Assembly (NCBI GenBank): GCA_963676875.1
Contig: OY781436.1
Location: 2,294,001 to 2,358,000, forward strand
Reading direction: 5' to 3'
Length of the DNA: 64,000 nt
DNA from: UBA6244 sp963676875
GTDB taxonomy: Bacteria; Bacteroidota; Bacteroidia; Bacteroidales; F082
Below are positions 26,211-35,725 of this stretch, in pieces (position 1 is the first letter of the stretch; every line of letters starts with the position of its first letter). The notes under the pieces are model-generated. The model was given only the letters and a program-made list of their open reading frames with translations. It had not been told where the DNA came from and did no database searches. The position numbers and the translations under genes are program-made.

Positions 26211-26864
26211 TTAATTGTCAAGACCGATGCCCACAAAGGGGTTATCCGATTTTTCGGCGCCAATGGTGGTATGTGGGCCATGTCCGGGATAAACCAAAGT
26301 GGTTTCGGGGAGGGTAAACAATTTTTTCCAGATGCTTTCCTGAAGCAAATCGAAATCACCTGTGGGTAGGTCGGTTCTGCCAATACTTTGGTTGAAAAGC
26401 ACATCGCCGGTAATCACAAAATTCGATTGGGCGCAATAAAAACAAACGCTTCCGTCGGCATGACCGGGGGTGTAAAAAACTTCCAGACGGGTATTCCCAA
26501 AGGTTATGATGTCACCGTCTTCCACAAATTTTTCAATGGTCACCACATTTTCAAGCTTTAGTCCGTAAACCGATGCTTGCGCAGGAGCATGATCGAGAAA
26601 AACAGCTGCTTCGGGATGTGCCGTGAGGGGCAAACCATAGGTTTTTTGTACAAAATCGTTGCCGGCAATATGATCGATGTGGGTATGCGTGTTGAGTAGT
26701 AAAACAGGCGTAAGACCTTGTTGACGAATGTATTCGGTAAGCTGAAGTTGCTCGCCACCATCATGCATGCCCGGATCGATAATGGCACACTCACCGGAGC
26801 TGTCGCTCAAAACATAGGTATTTACCTGAAAGGGATTAAATGCAAATTGTTTGATGGTAGTCAT
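26211..26864 (-). CDS. MBL-fold metallo-hydrolase (glyoxalase II-like)
   Basis: 217 residues. The metal site THTHIDH, the downstream His in FYTPGHADGS, the Asp in FVITGDVLF and the last His in VYPGHGP form the standard dinuclear site of the glyoxalase II subgroup. Such proteins hydrolyse thioesters such as S-lactoylglutathione or related compounds; the substrate here is unknown. An exact TATTTTTG box lies at 26889-26896 on the same strand. Confidence 0.92.
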   Translation of the reverse strand: MTTIKQFAFNPFQVNTYVLSDSSGECAIIDPGMHDGGEQLQLTEYIRQQGLTPVLLLNTHTHIDHIAGNDFVQKTYGLPLTAHPEAAVFLDHAPAQASVYGLKLENVVTIEKFVEDGDIITFGNTRLEVFYTPGHADGSVCFYCAQSNFVITGDVLFNQSIGRTDLPTGDFDLLQESIWKKLFTLPETTLVYPGHGPHTTIGAEKSDNPFVGIGLDN

Positions 26865-26888
26865 TTACGGAATTTTTGTTTAAAAGGT

Positions 26889-26896
26889 CAAAAATA
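26889..26896 (-). promoter_or_regulatory. Bacteroidota -7 box of the MBL hydrolase gene
   Basis: TATTTTTG on the minus strand, matching TAnnTTTG, 25 bases before the start. The further stretch 26897-27247 has no convincing gene; it holds a small palindrome CCTTTCCC-ttt-tGGGGAAAGG near 27120-27142. Confidence 0.4.
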
Positions 26897-27247
26897 GTGC
26901 AAACTGACCAGATGTAAGCGACGTTGATGAGATTTTTGGTGGTACAATAGAAACACGCGAAATTTTTTCAATCGCAAAACCATTCATTTAGTAATTTGTA
27001 GGCAAAAAAGTTTTTGACCCGACACCCCACCTTCACGATGCATCGGAACTCCTCCCTAATCGAGAGGAGTGATAATACACACGTATATAACAAGTTATGT
27101 CTAATATTTCGACAATCTATCGCCTTTCCCTTTTGGGGAAAGGTAAGGGATAGGGGTTTTGTCGGGCAAAAATGTCTAGCTTTAATATTGTCTATTCTAC
27201 AATACACAATAGATTGACCATAATAATGATTCCACTCCGATTAGTAT

Positions 27248-28228
27248 CAAAACAAATTTTTAACCGCAAAGCCCGCCAAGTTTTTCGCCAAGTTCCTCAG
27301 AAGAATCCGAAGGATTCCAATGTTTATAGCAATGGAGGCGTATATTGTTCGACCCCGACGGGGTCGTATGGTTTGTTTTGGCAATTGTTTCTATAAACAT
27401 GTCATCCCTTCGGGATTTCAACATCAACCATGCCACAGAACGGATTAAAACAGACACATCGAACCCAACCCGAAAAATAACAAAACAATTTATTAATCGC
27501 AAAGCCCGCGAAGTTTTTCGCCAAGTTCCTCAGAAGAATCCGAAGGATTCCAATGTTTATAGCAATGGAGGCGTATATTGTTCGACCCCGACGGGGTCGT
27601 ATGGTTTGTTTTGGCAATTGTTTCTATAAACATGTCATCCCTTCGGGATTTCAACATCAACCATGCCACAGAACGGATTAAAACAGACACATCGAACCCA
27701 ACCCGAAAAATAACAAAACAAATTTTTAACCGCAAAGCTCGCGGAGTTTTTCGCAAAGTTCCTCAGAAGAATCCGAAGGATTCCAATGTTTATAGCAATG
27801 GAGGCGTATATTGTTCGACCCCGACGGGGTCGTATGGTTTGTTTTGGCAATTGTTTCTATAAACATGTCATCCCTTCGGGATTTCAACATCAACCATGCC
27901 ACAGAACGGATTAAAACAGACACATCGAACCCAACCCGAAAAATAACAAAACAAATTTTTAACCGCAAAGCTCGCGGAGTTTTTCGCAAAGTTCCTCAGA
28001 AGAATCCGAAGGATTCCAATGTTTATAGCAATGGAGGCGTATATTGTTCGACCCCGACGGGGTCGTATGGTTTGTTTTGGCAATTGTTTCTATAAACATG
28101 TCATCCCTTCGGGATTTCAACATCAACCATGCCACAGAACGGATTAAAACAGACACATTGAACCCAACCCGAAAAATAACAAAACAATTTATTAATCGCA
28201 AAGCCCGCGAAGTTTTTCGCCAAGTTCC
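27248..28228. repeat. 4.2 tandem copies of a 233-bp unit rich in triloop hairpins
   Basis: Units start at 27248, 27481, 27714 and 27947, with a partial fifth from 28180. Each unit carries the segment AACCGCAAAGCCCGC...TTTTTCGCCAAGTTCC and three perfect palindromes with 3-base loops: GAATCC-gaa-GGATTC, CGACCCC-gac-GGGGTCG and ATCCC-ttc-GGGAT. Copies 3 and 4 share the variant CTCGCGGAG/CGCAAAG, copies 1, 2 and 5 the variant CCCGC/CGCCAAG. The period is not a multiple of three, so open frames on both strands here are not conserved as protein. Confidence 0.95.
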
Positions 28229-28590
28229 GCAGAGTCTTTTTCATACAAAATTCAGTTTATCAACATTATACATTTTAAGTACCATGTGAGAAAATATTAA
28301 CCGAAATGATTTTAACAGCCATTTCATGCATGAACGACTTTTCGGAGTGGACTCAATAATTAGAAATTTAACTGCCGTAAATAACATAGCGCTGGAATTC
28401 ATCCTCCTATCCGGGAAGAAATAGCAAAGAAATTATTTTGATTCTTATCTGACTCCCAACGGAATTCAAGAGCATCCTTTATATTATTTCAAGATGAGTG
28501 TCGTAATAATTATCACAACCCCAATGATCTCCCAAAAGATAATATTTTGGTTTAATTTTTGTTATAATTTAGCCATTCCATTTATAGTGC
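28229..28590. other. Intergenic stretch before the PD40/barrel gene
   Basis: No gene seen. It contains the 27-base element GAACGACTTTTCGGAGTGGACTC... at 28332-28358, which is found again at 44280-44306, also a short distance before a gene on the plus strand. Confidence 0.5.
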
Positions 28591-31500
28591 ATGAGTTTGA
28601 ATAAAAAAAGACAAGTACCACCTTGGCGGGTTATAATCTTCATTCAGTGGATGTTGATTTCGTGTGCTTTGTTTGTTCATACACCATCGTCGGCTCAATT
28701 CTATAATGGGTCTAACCAAACCTTTGGCAAAAACAGGGTTCAATACAACGATTTTTATTGGACTTACTACAAATTCGACGACCTCGACACATATTTTTAC
28801 CTTAACGGAAAAGAGTTGGCTCAATACACTGCACGTTATGCCACCGAGCAAATTCCGTTGCTGGAAGCTAAAATGGAAACCATCCTAGATAAGCGCATCC
28901 AGTTCATCATTTTCAATAACCTAACCGATCTCAAACAAAGTAACATTGGACTGATGACTGATGACAATTACAACGTGGGGGGTGTTACGCATATTATTGG
29001 ATCCAAGGTGTTTGTGTATTTTAATGGCAATCATGTAAATTTTGAAGAGCAAATTCGCACCGGGATAGCCGAAGTGCTTTTCAATCAGATGATGTTTGGT
29101 GGATCGCTGACGCAACAGGTCAAGACAGCCACTTTTTTTAGTTTGCCCGACTGGTATCGGGTAGGATTGATTTCCTGGTTGGGACGCGATTGGAGTGTGG
29201 ACTTCGACAACAGGGTACGCGACGGTATCCTTTCGGGCAGATACAATAAACTCAACAACCTCACCGGTGAAGATGCCACCTACGCAGGCCATTCGCTGTG
29301 GCGGTTTATTGCCGAAAGATACGGACTTAATGCTGTGAGCAATATTATCCACATGACGGGTATGAGCAACAGCATCGACAAGGGTTTTTTGTATGTTACG
29401 GGCATGTCGTACAAGATGATTATTGAGGATTGGAAAACCCATTACCGAAAAGAATATGAGTCCTATGTGGGAAATACCATCTTGCCTGAAAATCCCGTGA
29501 AAGCCAAATATAAATCGGAGGTGGTTTTCGATCGACCTACACTCAGCCCCGATGGCAACTTGCTGGCCTACACCACCAACGAAATGGGCAAATACAAGGT
29601 TTATCTCTTGGATTTGCAAACGGGTAAGAAAAAGAAAATCATGAAAAAGGGGGTGATGATCGATACTAAAACCGATTACAGCTATCCCTTGCTGGCCTGG
29701 CATCCCACCGGCAAACTATTGGCCATTGTTATCGAAGATAAAGGAATGCCCTGGTTGTACCTTTACAATCTGGAAGAAAAGAAATTTACCAAACGAATAT
29801 TATACAACGTACAGAAAATTAACAGCTTTGCCTATTCGGATGATGGCCGCAAATTGGTTGTTTCAGCCATTCAACAAGGACAGTCGGACGTGTTTGTATT
29901 TGATATGGCCTCCAACGCCTGGCTAAAAATTACTGATGACATCTATTCGGATTTGTCGCCGGCTTTTATCAATCATTCCACCCAAATCGTGTTTAGTTCC
30001 AATCGCGAAAACGACACCCTTGGTGTTGGTCCCCAATTGGTTGTGGATGTCCCCAATCATTTCGACCTCTTTGTTTACGACCTGAAAACACACAGTCCTA
30101 TCCTCAAGCGCATTACCAACACCCCGCTTTGCGACGAAACCCAACCACAATCCTATGCCTTCAACACCATTTCGTACCTGAGCGACGCCAACGGAATTGT
30201 AAACAACTACCTGGCCGTTATCGACAGCACCGTCAGCTCGGTGGATACAGCCGTTCATTACCGCTATTTTACTCATTCAAAAGCTATTACCAACTACACT
30301 TGGAATATCGACCATCATCAGGTGGCACCCCGGGCGGGAAAGCAGGCCATTTCCATTTTTAACCACGACATGACCCAATTGTTTGTGGAAGATGCACCCC
30401 CCTTCGATGAAGTGAAGGGATTGACCCTCAACGATACACGTTATATGCAACAATTGCGTACCCAGTATCAACTCAAACATCCGGCAACGGAAGTTAAGCA
30501 AGAAGCTGTTGAAGAAGTTGTTGACGAACCCATCGTTGAAGAAAATCCTCCCCCCGGGGAGAAGCCTAAAAAACACATCAAGGGTTTTGTGATGGTGTTT
30601 GTGGACGAGCAGGGCAACGAAGTGTATGGTTCCACATTAACCGAAAGCGTTGAATCGGGTGTGCCTGTTGGCAATATTCCCGGAATTACCGGACCGCCCG
30701 CAGGCAAAGATCTTGTGATACCCAAATGGTTGAATTACAACGTTTCATACTTCATCAACGATCTTACTTCCCAGGTGGATTTCAATTATATCAATTACGG
30801 ATATCAACCATTTACGGGTGGAGGAAGTCCCATCTACCTCAATCCCGGTTTCAACCTGTTTTTTCAGGTAGGCATCACCGATTTGATGGAAGACCATCGC
30901 ATTATTGGAGGGGTACGGCTGAACATGAGTCTGATCAATAATGAATACCTGTTTAGCTATGCCGACCTCAAAAAGCGCCTCGACAAGGAAATCGTGTTTC
31001 ATCGTAATACCCTGGAAGGCTCCGATGGATATACCCTTCAGCGGTTTCACACCCACGAGTTGTTTTATTCCCTCAAGTGGCCTTTCAGCGAGGCGCTGGC
31101 TATCAAAGGAACAGCCATGTACCGCAACGAAATGCTGGTAACCATGGCCACCGACCAAACTACCCTCGAAACACCCAACCAATACGACCATTGGGTGGGT
31201 TTGAAAGGTGAGCTTATTTTCGACAATACACGAAGTCCGGGAACCAACCTCTATTATGGCACGCGATATAAATTGTTTGCCGAATACCACCAACTGGTCA
31301 ACGGCGAGCAACAAAACCTCATTGTTTTGGGTTTCGATTACCGCAACTATCAAAAAATTCACAGAACGTTCATCTGGGCCAACCGAATTGCCGGCAGTAC
31401 CTCCCTTGGCAGTGATAAACTCATCTATTACATGGGTGGGGTCGATAACTGGTTATTCCCCAAATTTAACAACAACACGCCCATCGACTACAACCAAAAC

Positions 31501-31920
31501 TATGCCTACCAAACACTGGCCACCAACATGCGGGGTTTTAACCAAAACATCCGCAATGGAAATAGTTTTGTAGTTATCAACAGTGAATTGCGTTTTCCTG
31601 TGTTCCAATATTTCTCAAAAACACCTTTGAGTTCCGGGTTTTTAAGGTCGTTTCAGTTGGTGGGTTTTGGTGATATTGGTACTGCTTGGACGGGAAGCAA
31701 CCCATACTCCAAAGAAAATGCTTTGTACACCAACTATGTGGATAGTGGCCCCATGCATATTTCAGTCGTCGTGCAAAAGGAGCCTATTGTGGGCGGTTTT
31801 GGTTTGGGTGCGCGCACTACCCTGTTTGGATATTTTATAAGGGGCGACGTGTCATGGGGAGTGGACGATTACAAAGTAACGCGCCCGGTTTATTATTTGT
31901 CGTTGAGCCTCGATTTCTAA
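28591..31920 (+). CDS. PD40 beta-propeller and outer-membrane barrel protein with inactive peptidase-like domain
   Basis: 1109 residues with a signal peptide (residues ~12-36). Residues ~60-290 resemble a peptidase-MA-like gluzincin domain, but the HExxH position reads GIAEVLFNQ and the usual EGLAEY reads VGLISW, so catalytic residues are lost. Residues ~310-600 hold TolB-type PD40 repeats (VVFDRPTLSPDGNLLAYTTN; DIYSDLSPAFINHSTQIVFSSNRE). After an acidic/proline hinge (~640-665), residues ~720-1109 form a beta barrel ending in Phe, as in BamA/Omp85-like barrels. It probably resides in the outer membrane; function unknown. Confidence 0.85.
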   Translation: MSLNKKRQVPPWRVIIFIQWMLISCALFVHTPSSAQFYNGSNQTFGKNRVQYNDFYWTYYKFDDLDTYFYLNGKELAQYTARYATEQIPLLEAKMETILDKRIQFIIFNNLTDLKQSNIGLMTDDNYNVGGVTHIIGSKVFVYFNGNHVNFEEQIRTGIAEVLFNQMMFGGSLTQQVKTATFFSLPDWYRVGLISWLGRDWSVDFDNRVRDGILSGRYNKLNNLTGEDATYAGHSLWRFIAERYGLNAVSNIIHMTGMSNSIDKGFLYVTGMSYKMIIEDWKTHYRKEYESYVGNTILPENPVKAKYKSEVVFDRPTLSPDGNLLAYTTNEMGKYKVYLLDLQTGKKKKIMKKGVMIDTKTDYSYPLLAWHPTGKLLAIVIEDKGMPWLYLYNLEEKKFTKRILYNVQKINSFAYSDDGRKLVVSAIQQGQSDVFVFDMASNAWLKITDDIYSDLSPAFINHSTQIVFSSNRENDTLGVGPQLVVDVPNHFDLFVYDLKTHSPILKRITNTPLCDETQPQSYAFNTISYLSDANGIVNNYLAVIDSTVSSVDTAVHYRYFTHSKAITNYTWNIDHHQVAPRAGKQAISIFNHDMTQLFVEDAPPFDEVKGLTLNDTRYMQQLRTQYQLKHPATEVKQEAVEEVVDEPIVEENPPPGEKPKKHIKGFVMVFVDEQGNEVYGSTLTESVESGVPVGNIPGITGPPAGKDLVIPKWLNYNVSYFINDLTSQVDFNYINYGYQPFTGGGSPIYLNPGFNLFFQVGITDLMEDHRIIGGVRLNMSLINNEYLFSYADLKKRLDKEIVFHRNTLEGSDGYTLQRFHTHELFYSLKWPFSEALAIKGTAMYRNEMLVTMATDQTTLETPNQYDHWVGLKGELIFDNTRSPGTNLYYGTRYKLFAEYHQLVNGEQQNLIVLGFDYRNYQKIHRTFIWANRIAGSTSLGSDKLIYYMGGVDNWLFPKFNNNTPIDYNQNYAYQTLATNMRGFNQNIRNGNSFVVINSELRFPVFQYFSKTPLSSGFLRSFQLVGFGDIGTAWTGSNPYSKENALYTNYVDSGPMHISVVVQKEPIVGGFGLGARTTLFGYFIRGDVSWGVDDYKVTRPVYYLSLSLDF

Positions 31921-31939
31921 TTTAACTATTCAAATTTCA

Positions 31940-32314
31940 ATGAAAATGAGCCTTTCCATAATAGTTATTCTTATACTAATCGGCCTGGTAGCAGGTATTT
32001 TAAGCGGTCTCATAGGAATTGGTGGTGCCATTATTATTATTCCTGCATTGGTTTTTATCCTGGGAATGGATCAGTATCAGGCACAAGGAACCAGCCTGGC
32101 GGTTATGTTGCCCCCCATTGGGTTATTGGCAGCACTTAGCTATTATAAAGAAGGCGCCCTTAATCTAAAATATGCCTTAATTATTGCCGGAGCATTTTTA
32201 ATAGGAGGATTTATTGGTTCAAAATTTGCTTTGAATATCCCCGAAGCACTTTTGAGAAAAATTTTTGCTGTAATCCTTTTGGTGATTGCCCTCAAGATGT
32301 TTTTTAGCAAATAG
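31940..32314 (+). CDS. Half-size TauE/SafE-family membrane protein
   Basis: 124 residues with about four membrane helices. The GLIGIGGAIIIIPALVFILGM motif is the TauE/SafE signature, which occurs twice in the usual ~250-residue transporters. Only one half is present, so it must dimerise to work or is a natural half-size variant; no remnant of a second half follows. Family members export sulfite or sulfonates, but substrate is not predictable here. A weak A/T hairpin at 32342-32368 may end the transcript. Confidence 0.85.
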   Translation: MKMSLSIIVILILIGLVAGILSGLIGIGGAIIIIPALVFILGMDQYQAQGTSLAVMLPPIGLLAALSYYKEGALNLKYALIIAGAFLIGGFIGSKFALNIPEALLRKIFAVILLVIALKMFFSK

Positions 32315-32558
32315 TCTAAACCTCTCTCATAAAATTGTGCCAAAAAAACACAAAAAAAAATGTTTTTTAACTTCTCCTTTCTAAAGAGCTAATTTCCCGA
32401 AGATTATTTTTTATTCACAACCTTTGTTAATAAATTGTCAAGCGTTGTTGGATATTTCTGTTGTATATTGCACCGCTTAAAAGCATTGTCTGATAATTTT
32501 ATAGCGGACTGACTTACAAGCATTTGTTTAAGCATCATCATTCAACCGGAACTAAACT

Positions 32559-35315
32559 ATGGATAACAATTTGTACTTAAATTTTGATGAAAAAGCCGGG
32601 AAAGATCAAGTGGGGCAAGACGTGCAGCAAGGTAAGGAAAAGAGTTTTTACGAACGAGTTTTAGAAGAAAGATTGAAATTGGAAATGACAGAAGAAAAGA
32701 CGGAGGCAAATCCTGTATCCATGCTTCGTTTGGCTGAAAAGGAAGCGGAAATGCCAACAACTGACGTAAAAAATGAGGAGAAGACTACCCTAAAAATGTA
32801 TTCCCACGAAGAAGCTACCAAAGCCAGTGTTGAGTACTTTGATGGCGATACCTTGGCAGCCAATGTTTGGGTGAATAAGTATGCCTTGAAAGACAGCAAA
32901 GGCAATCTATATGAAAGCAATCCCGAACAAATGCATCGTCGTTTGGCCAGGGAAATAGTCAGAATTGAGAATAAATACAAAAATCCGCTAACCGAAGAAG
33001 AAGTATTCGAAGTGCTCGATCACTTTAAATATATCATTCCTGCCGGTAGTCCCATGGCCGGAATTGGTAACGATAATCAGATATCATCTCTGTCTAACTG
33101 TTTTGTTATCGGAAACGATGGCTCCTCCGATAGTTATGGCGGCATCATGAAAATAGATCAGGAACAGGTGCAACTGATGAAACGCCGCGGTGGCGTGGGT
33201 CACGACCTCACCCATATTCGCCCTGCAGGCAGTCCGGTTAAAAATACGGCTCTCACTTCTACCGGTATCGTACCGTTTATGGAGCGCTATTCCAATTCCA
33301 CCCGCGAGGTGGCTCAGGATGGTCGTCGTGGAGCATTGATGTTAAGTGTAGGGGTGAAACATCCTGATGCAGAGCATTTTATTGATGCCAAATTGGAGCA
33401 GGGAAAAGTAACCGGAGCCAATGTTTCGGTAAAGCTCGACGACGAGTTTATGCAAGCTGTTCGCGACGACAAACCCTATACCCAGCAGTTTCCCGTGGAT
33501 AGTAAAAATCCGTGGGTAAAAAAAGAAATCAATCCAAAGGAACTCTGGGATAAAATTATCCACAATGCCTGGGCTTCGGCAGAACCCGGCGTGCTTTTCT
33601 GGGATACGGTCATCAAAGAATCCATCCCCGATTGCTATGCCGATTATGGTTTTAAAACCGTTTCGACCAACCCTTGCGGCGAAATCCCCTTGTGTCCCTA
33701 CGACAGTTGTCGGTTGTTGGCTATCAATCTATACAGTTATGTGGAAAACCCTTTTACAAAGGACGCTTATTTCAATGGCGATTTGTTTACCAAACATACC
33801 CACATTGCCCAACGCATGATGGACGACATCATCGATTTGGAAATAGAAAAAGTAGATGCCATTTTGGCCAAAATAAATGCCGATCCCGAAGACGACGAAG
33901 TGAAAATGGTGGAAAGACGTCTTTGGGAAAAAATCCGTGAAAAATCAATTCAAGGTCGTCGTACAGGTATTGGTATCACCGCCGAAGGCGACATGCTGGC
34001 CGCCTTGGGTTTGCGCTATGGTTCTGATGAAGCCATCACATTTTCCACCGAAGTACATAAATTATTAGCCATTGAAGTTTACCACTCCTCGGTAGAGTTG
34101 GCCGAACAACGTGGCTCATTCCCCCTTTACGACGCAGAACGCGAGAAGAATAATCCGTTCATTGCCCGTATTCGCGAAAACGCACCCAAACTCTACGAAA
34201 AAATGACCAAGGTGGGTCGGCGAAACATCGCCTCACTCACAATTGCCCCCACCGGAAGCATCAGCATCTGTACACAGACCACCTCCGGTATCGAGCCCGT
34301 ATTCATGGTTTCCTACAAACGTCGCCGTAAGGTGAACCCCAACGATAAAAACGTTGTGGTAAGCTTTGTGGATGAAGTGGGCGATGCCTGGGAAGAGTAC
34401 CTGGTTTTCCATCCAAAATTCGAAACATGGCTAGGTGCCAACGGATACGATATCAATGAAGTAAAAAGTCTGAACGATGACGAACTGAATAAAATTATTG
34501 AGAAATCACCTTATTATAAGTCATCCTCTGCTGACATCGATTGGGTAAGCAAGGTGAAGATGCAGGGTGATATCCAAAAATGGGTCGATCATAGCATCAG
34601 CGTTACCGTGAACATTCCTGAATCAGCCACCGAAGAGCTGGTCAGCCAGATTTATCAAAAGGCATGGGAAAGTGGTTGTAAGGGCATGACCATTTACCGT
34701 GATGGTTCCAGATCAGGGGTACTGGTAAGCAACGATAAAATGGATGAAGCCGGCAAGGATGATTTTAGGGAAACCAAAGCACCACCGCGTCCCAGAGTTA
34801 TTGAAGCTGATGTAATCCGTTTTCAAAACAACTACGAAAAGTGGTTGGCCGTTATCGGAAAAATCAATGGCAAGCCCTACGAAGTGTTCACCGGAAAGGC
34901 CGAAGATTTTTATTTACCTCCTTATGTGGAATCGGGTTGGGTAATTAAAATAAAAAACAAAGGGGAACGCACCCGCTACGACTTTCAGTTTGAAGATAAG
35001 CAAGGCTATAAAATCGTGGTTCCTGCTTTGTCGCGCAGTTTTGAACAGGAATTCTGGAATTATGCCAAACTGATATCCGGCGTGTTACGCCATGGGATGC
35101 CCCTAACCTATGTCATCGACCTCATTTCCAATCTCAACTTCCCCGAAGACAATATCAACACATGGAGAAATGGCGTGGTACGAAGTCTGAAACGTTATGT
35201 TCCCGACGGTACTGAGGCTGCCGACACCATTTGTCCCAGTTGTGGTGAAGATTCTGTTGTTTACGAAGATGGTTGTTTGATTTGCAAGTCGTGCGGTCAT
35301 TCCAAATGCAGTTAA
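32559..35315 (+). CDS. nrdJ: Adenosylcobalamin-dependent (class II) ribonucleotide reductase
   Basis: 918 residues. Reduces ribonucleotides to deoxyribonucleotides using B12, without oxygen dependence. The N-terminal ~75 residues are polar and variable. The substrate region LSNCFVIG has the first redox Cys, and TNPCGEIPLC has the radical Cys373. TIAPTGSISICTQTTSG and the end of the barrel are intact. The C-terminus has a zinc-ribbon-like CPSCGED...CLICKSCGHSKC carrying the relay cysteines. No cobalamin riboswitch is recognisable in the 244-base upstream gap. Confidence 0.95.
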   Translation: MDNNLYLNFDEKAGKDQVGQDVQQGKEKSFYERVLEERLKLEMTEEKTEANPVSMLRLAEKEAEMPTTDVKNEEKTTLKMYSHEEATKASVEYFDGDTLAANVWVNKYALKDSKGNLYESNPEQMHRRLAREIVRIENKYKNPLTEEEVFEVLDHFKYIIPAGSPMAGIGNDNQISSLSNCFVIGNDGSSDSYGGIMKIDQEQVQLMKRRGGVGHDLTHIRPAGSPVKNTALTSTGIVPFMERYSNSTREVAQDGRRGALMLSVGVKHPDAEHFIDAKLEQGKVTGANVSVKLDDEFMQAVRDDKPYTQQFPVDSKNPWVKKEINPKELWDKIIHNAWASAEPGVLFWDTVIKESIPDCYADYGFKTVSTNPCGEIPLCPYDSCRLLAINLYSYVENPFTKDAYFNGDLFTKHTHIAQRMMDDIIDLEIEKVDAILAKINADPEDDEVKMVERRLWEKIREKSIQGRRTGIGITAEGDMLAALGLRYGSDEAITFSTEVHKLLAIEVYHSSVELAEQRGSFPLYDAEREKNNPFIARIRENAPKLYEKMTKVGRRNIASLTIAPTGSISICTQTTSGIEPVFMVSYKRRRKVNPNDKNVVVSFVDEVGDAWEEYLVFHPKFETWLGANGYDINEVKSLNDDELNKIIEKSPYYKSSSADIDWVSKVKMQGDIQKWVDHSISVTVNIPESATEELVSQIYQKAWESGCKGMTIYRDGSRSGVLVSNDKMDEAGKDDFRETKAPPRPRVIEADVIRFQNNYEKWLAVIGKINGKPYEVFTGKAEDFYLPPYVESGWVIKIKNKGERTRYDFQFEDKQGYKIVVPALSRSFEQEFWNYAKLISGVLRHGMPLTYVIDLISNLNFPEDNINTWRNGVVRSLKRYVPDGTEAADTICPSCGEDSVVYEDGCLICKSCGHSKCS

Positions 35316-35501
35316 GTTGCTCGTTCAGTTAGCCCACAGTTTGTCAATATCAAGGATACACAACCAACCTTTTCGTTGGCTCTTTCGTCTAAAGAGTTGA
35401 TTGATAAGCTACACCAATGGTTACTCGAGGTTGGGGTTATGTGAAATGTTTCTAAATCATTACCAATCATATGTAAACATGGTTAGTAAGTAATATTTTT
35501 A

Positions 35502-35509
35502 TACTTTTG
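35502..35509 (+). promoter_or_regulatory. Bacteroidota -7 box of the tRNA-Ser gene
   Basis: TACTTTTG, an exact TAnnTTTG, 29 bases before the tRNA 5' end. The rest of 35316-35538 shows only short stems such as CTCTTT-cgtct-AAAGAG after nrdJ. Confidence 0.45.
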
Positions 35510-35538
35510 CCGTTCTTTTTTGAGTAATAGTGCAATTT

Positions 35539-35626
35539 GGAGAGGTGCTCGAGTGGCTGAAGAGGCTCGCCTGGAAAGCGGGTATACCCCAAAAGGGTAT
35601 CGCGGGTTCGAATCCCGCCCTCTCCG
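35539..35626 (+). tRNA. tRNA-Ser (anticodon GGA)
   Basis: 88 bases with the long variable arm of serine tRNAs. The acceptor stem GGAGAGG pairs with CCTCTCC, discriminator G. The anticodon GGA is at 35573-35575, the variable stem TACCC-caaaa-GGGTA and the T-arm GGGTTCGAATCCC are perfect. CCA is not encoded. Reads UCC and UCU codons. Confidence 0.98.
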
Positions 35627-35644
35627 CAAAGACGGAGAAAATAA

Positions 35645-35677
35645 TTTGTGACTTACTTAAATAAATTTTTAACTTTG
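35645..35677 (+). promoter_or_regulatory. Promoter of the exbB-exbD cluster (TTTG-N21-TAACTTTG)
   Basis: TTTG at 35645-35648 and TAACTTTG at 35670-35677 with 21 bases between, fitting the Bacteroidota consensus. It lies between the tRNA and exbB, 49 bases before the ATG. Confidence 0.65.
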
Positions 35678-35725
35678 TCCAATCGTAAAAGTTAACTAAA
35701 AAACTGATCATCAATTTTTACAATC

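Noticed and set aside
27248..28228. CRISPR array or a family of small proteins of about 71-94 residues
   Set aside because: Units are contiguous with no unique spacers, so it is not CRISPR. The period of 233 is not a multiple of three, and open frames occur on both strands from the same repeated sequence, so they are by-products of the repeat.
28921..29703. Long open frame antisense to the PD40/barrel gene (260 codons)
   Set aside because: Entirely opposite the PD40/barrel gene, without motifs.
32315..32558. Cobalamin riboswitch before the B12-dependent reductase
   Set aside because: No B12-box-like conserved segment was recognised in the 244 bases; only a weak A/T hairpin and a poor TATATTGC promoter-like box.
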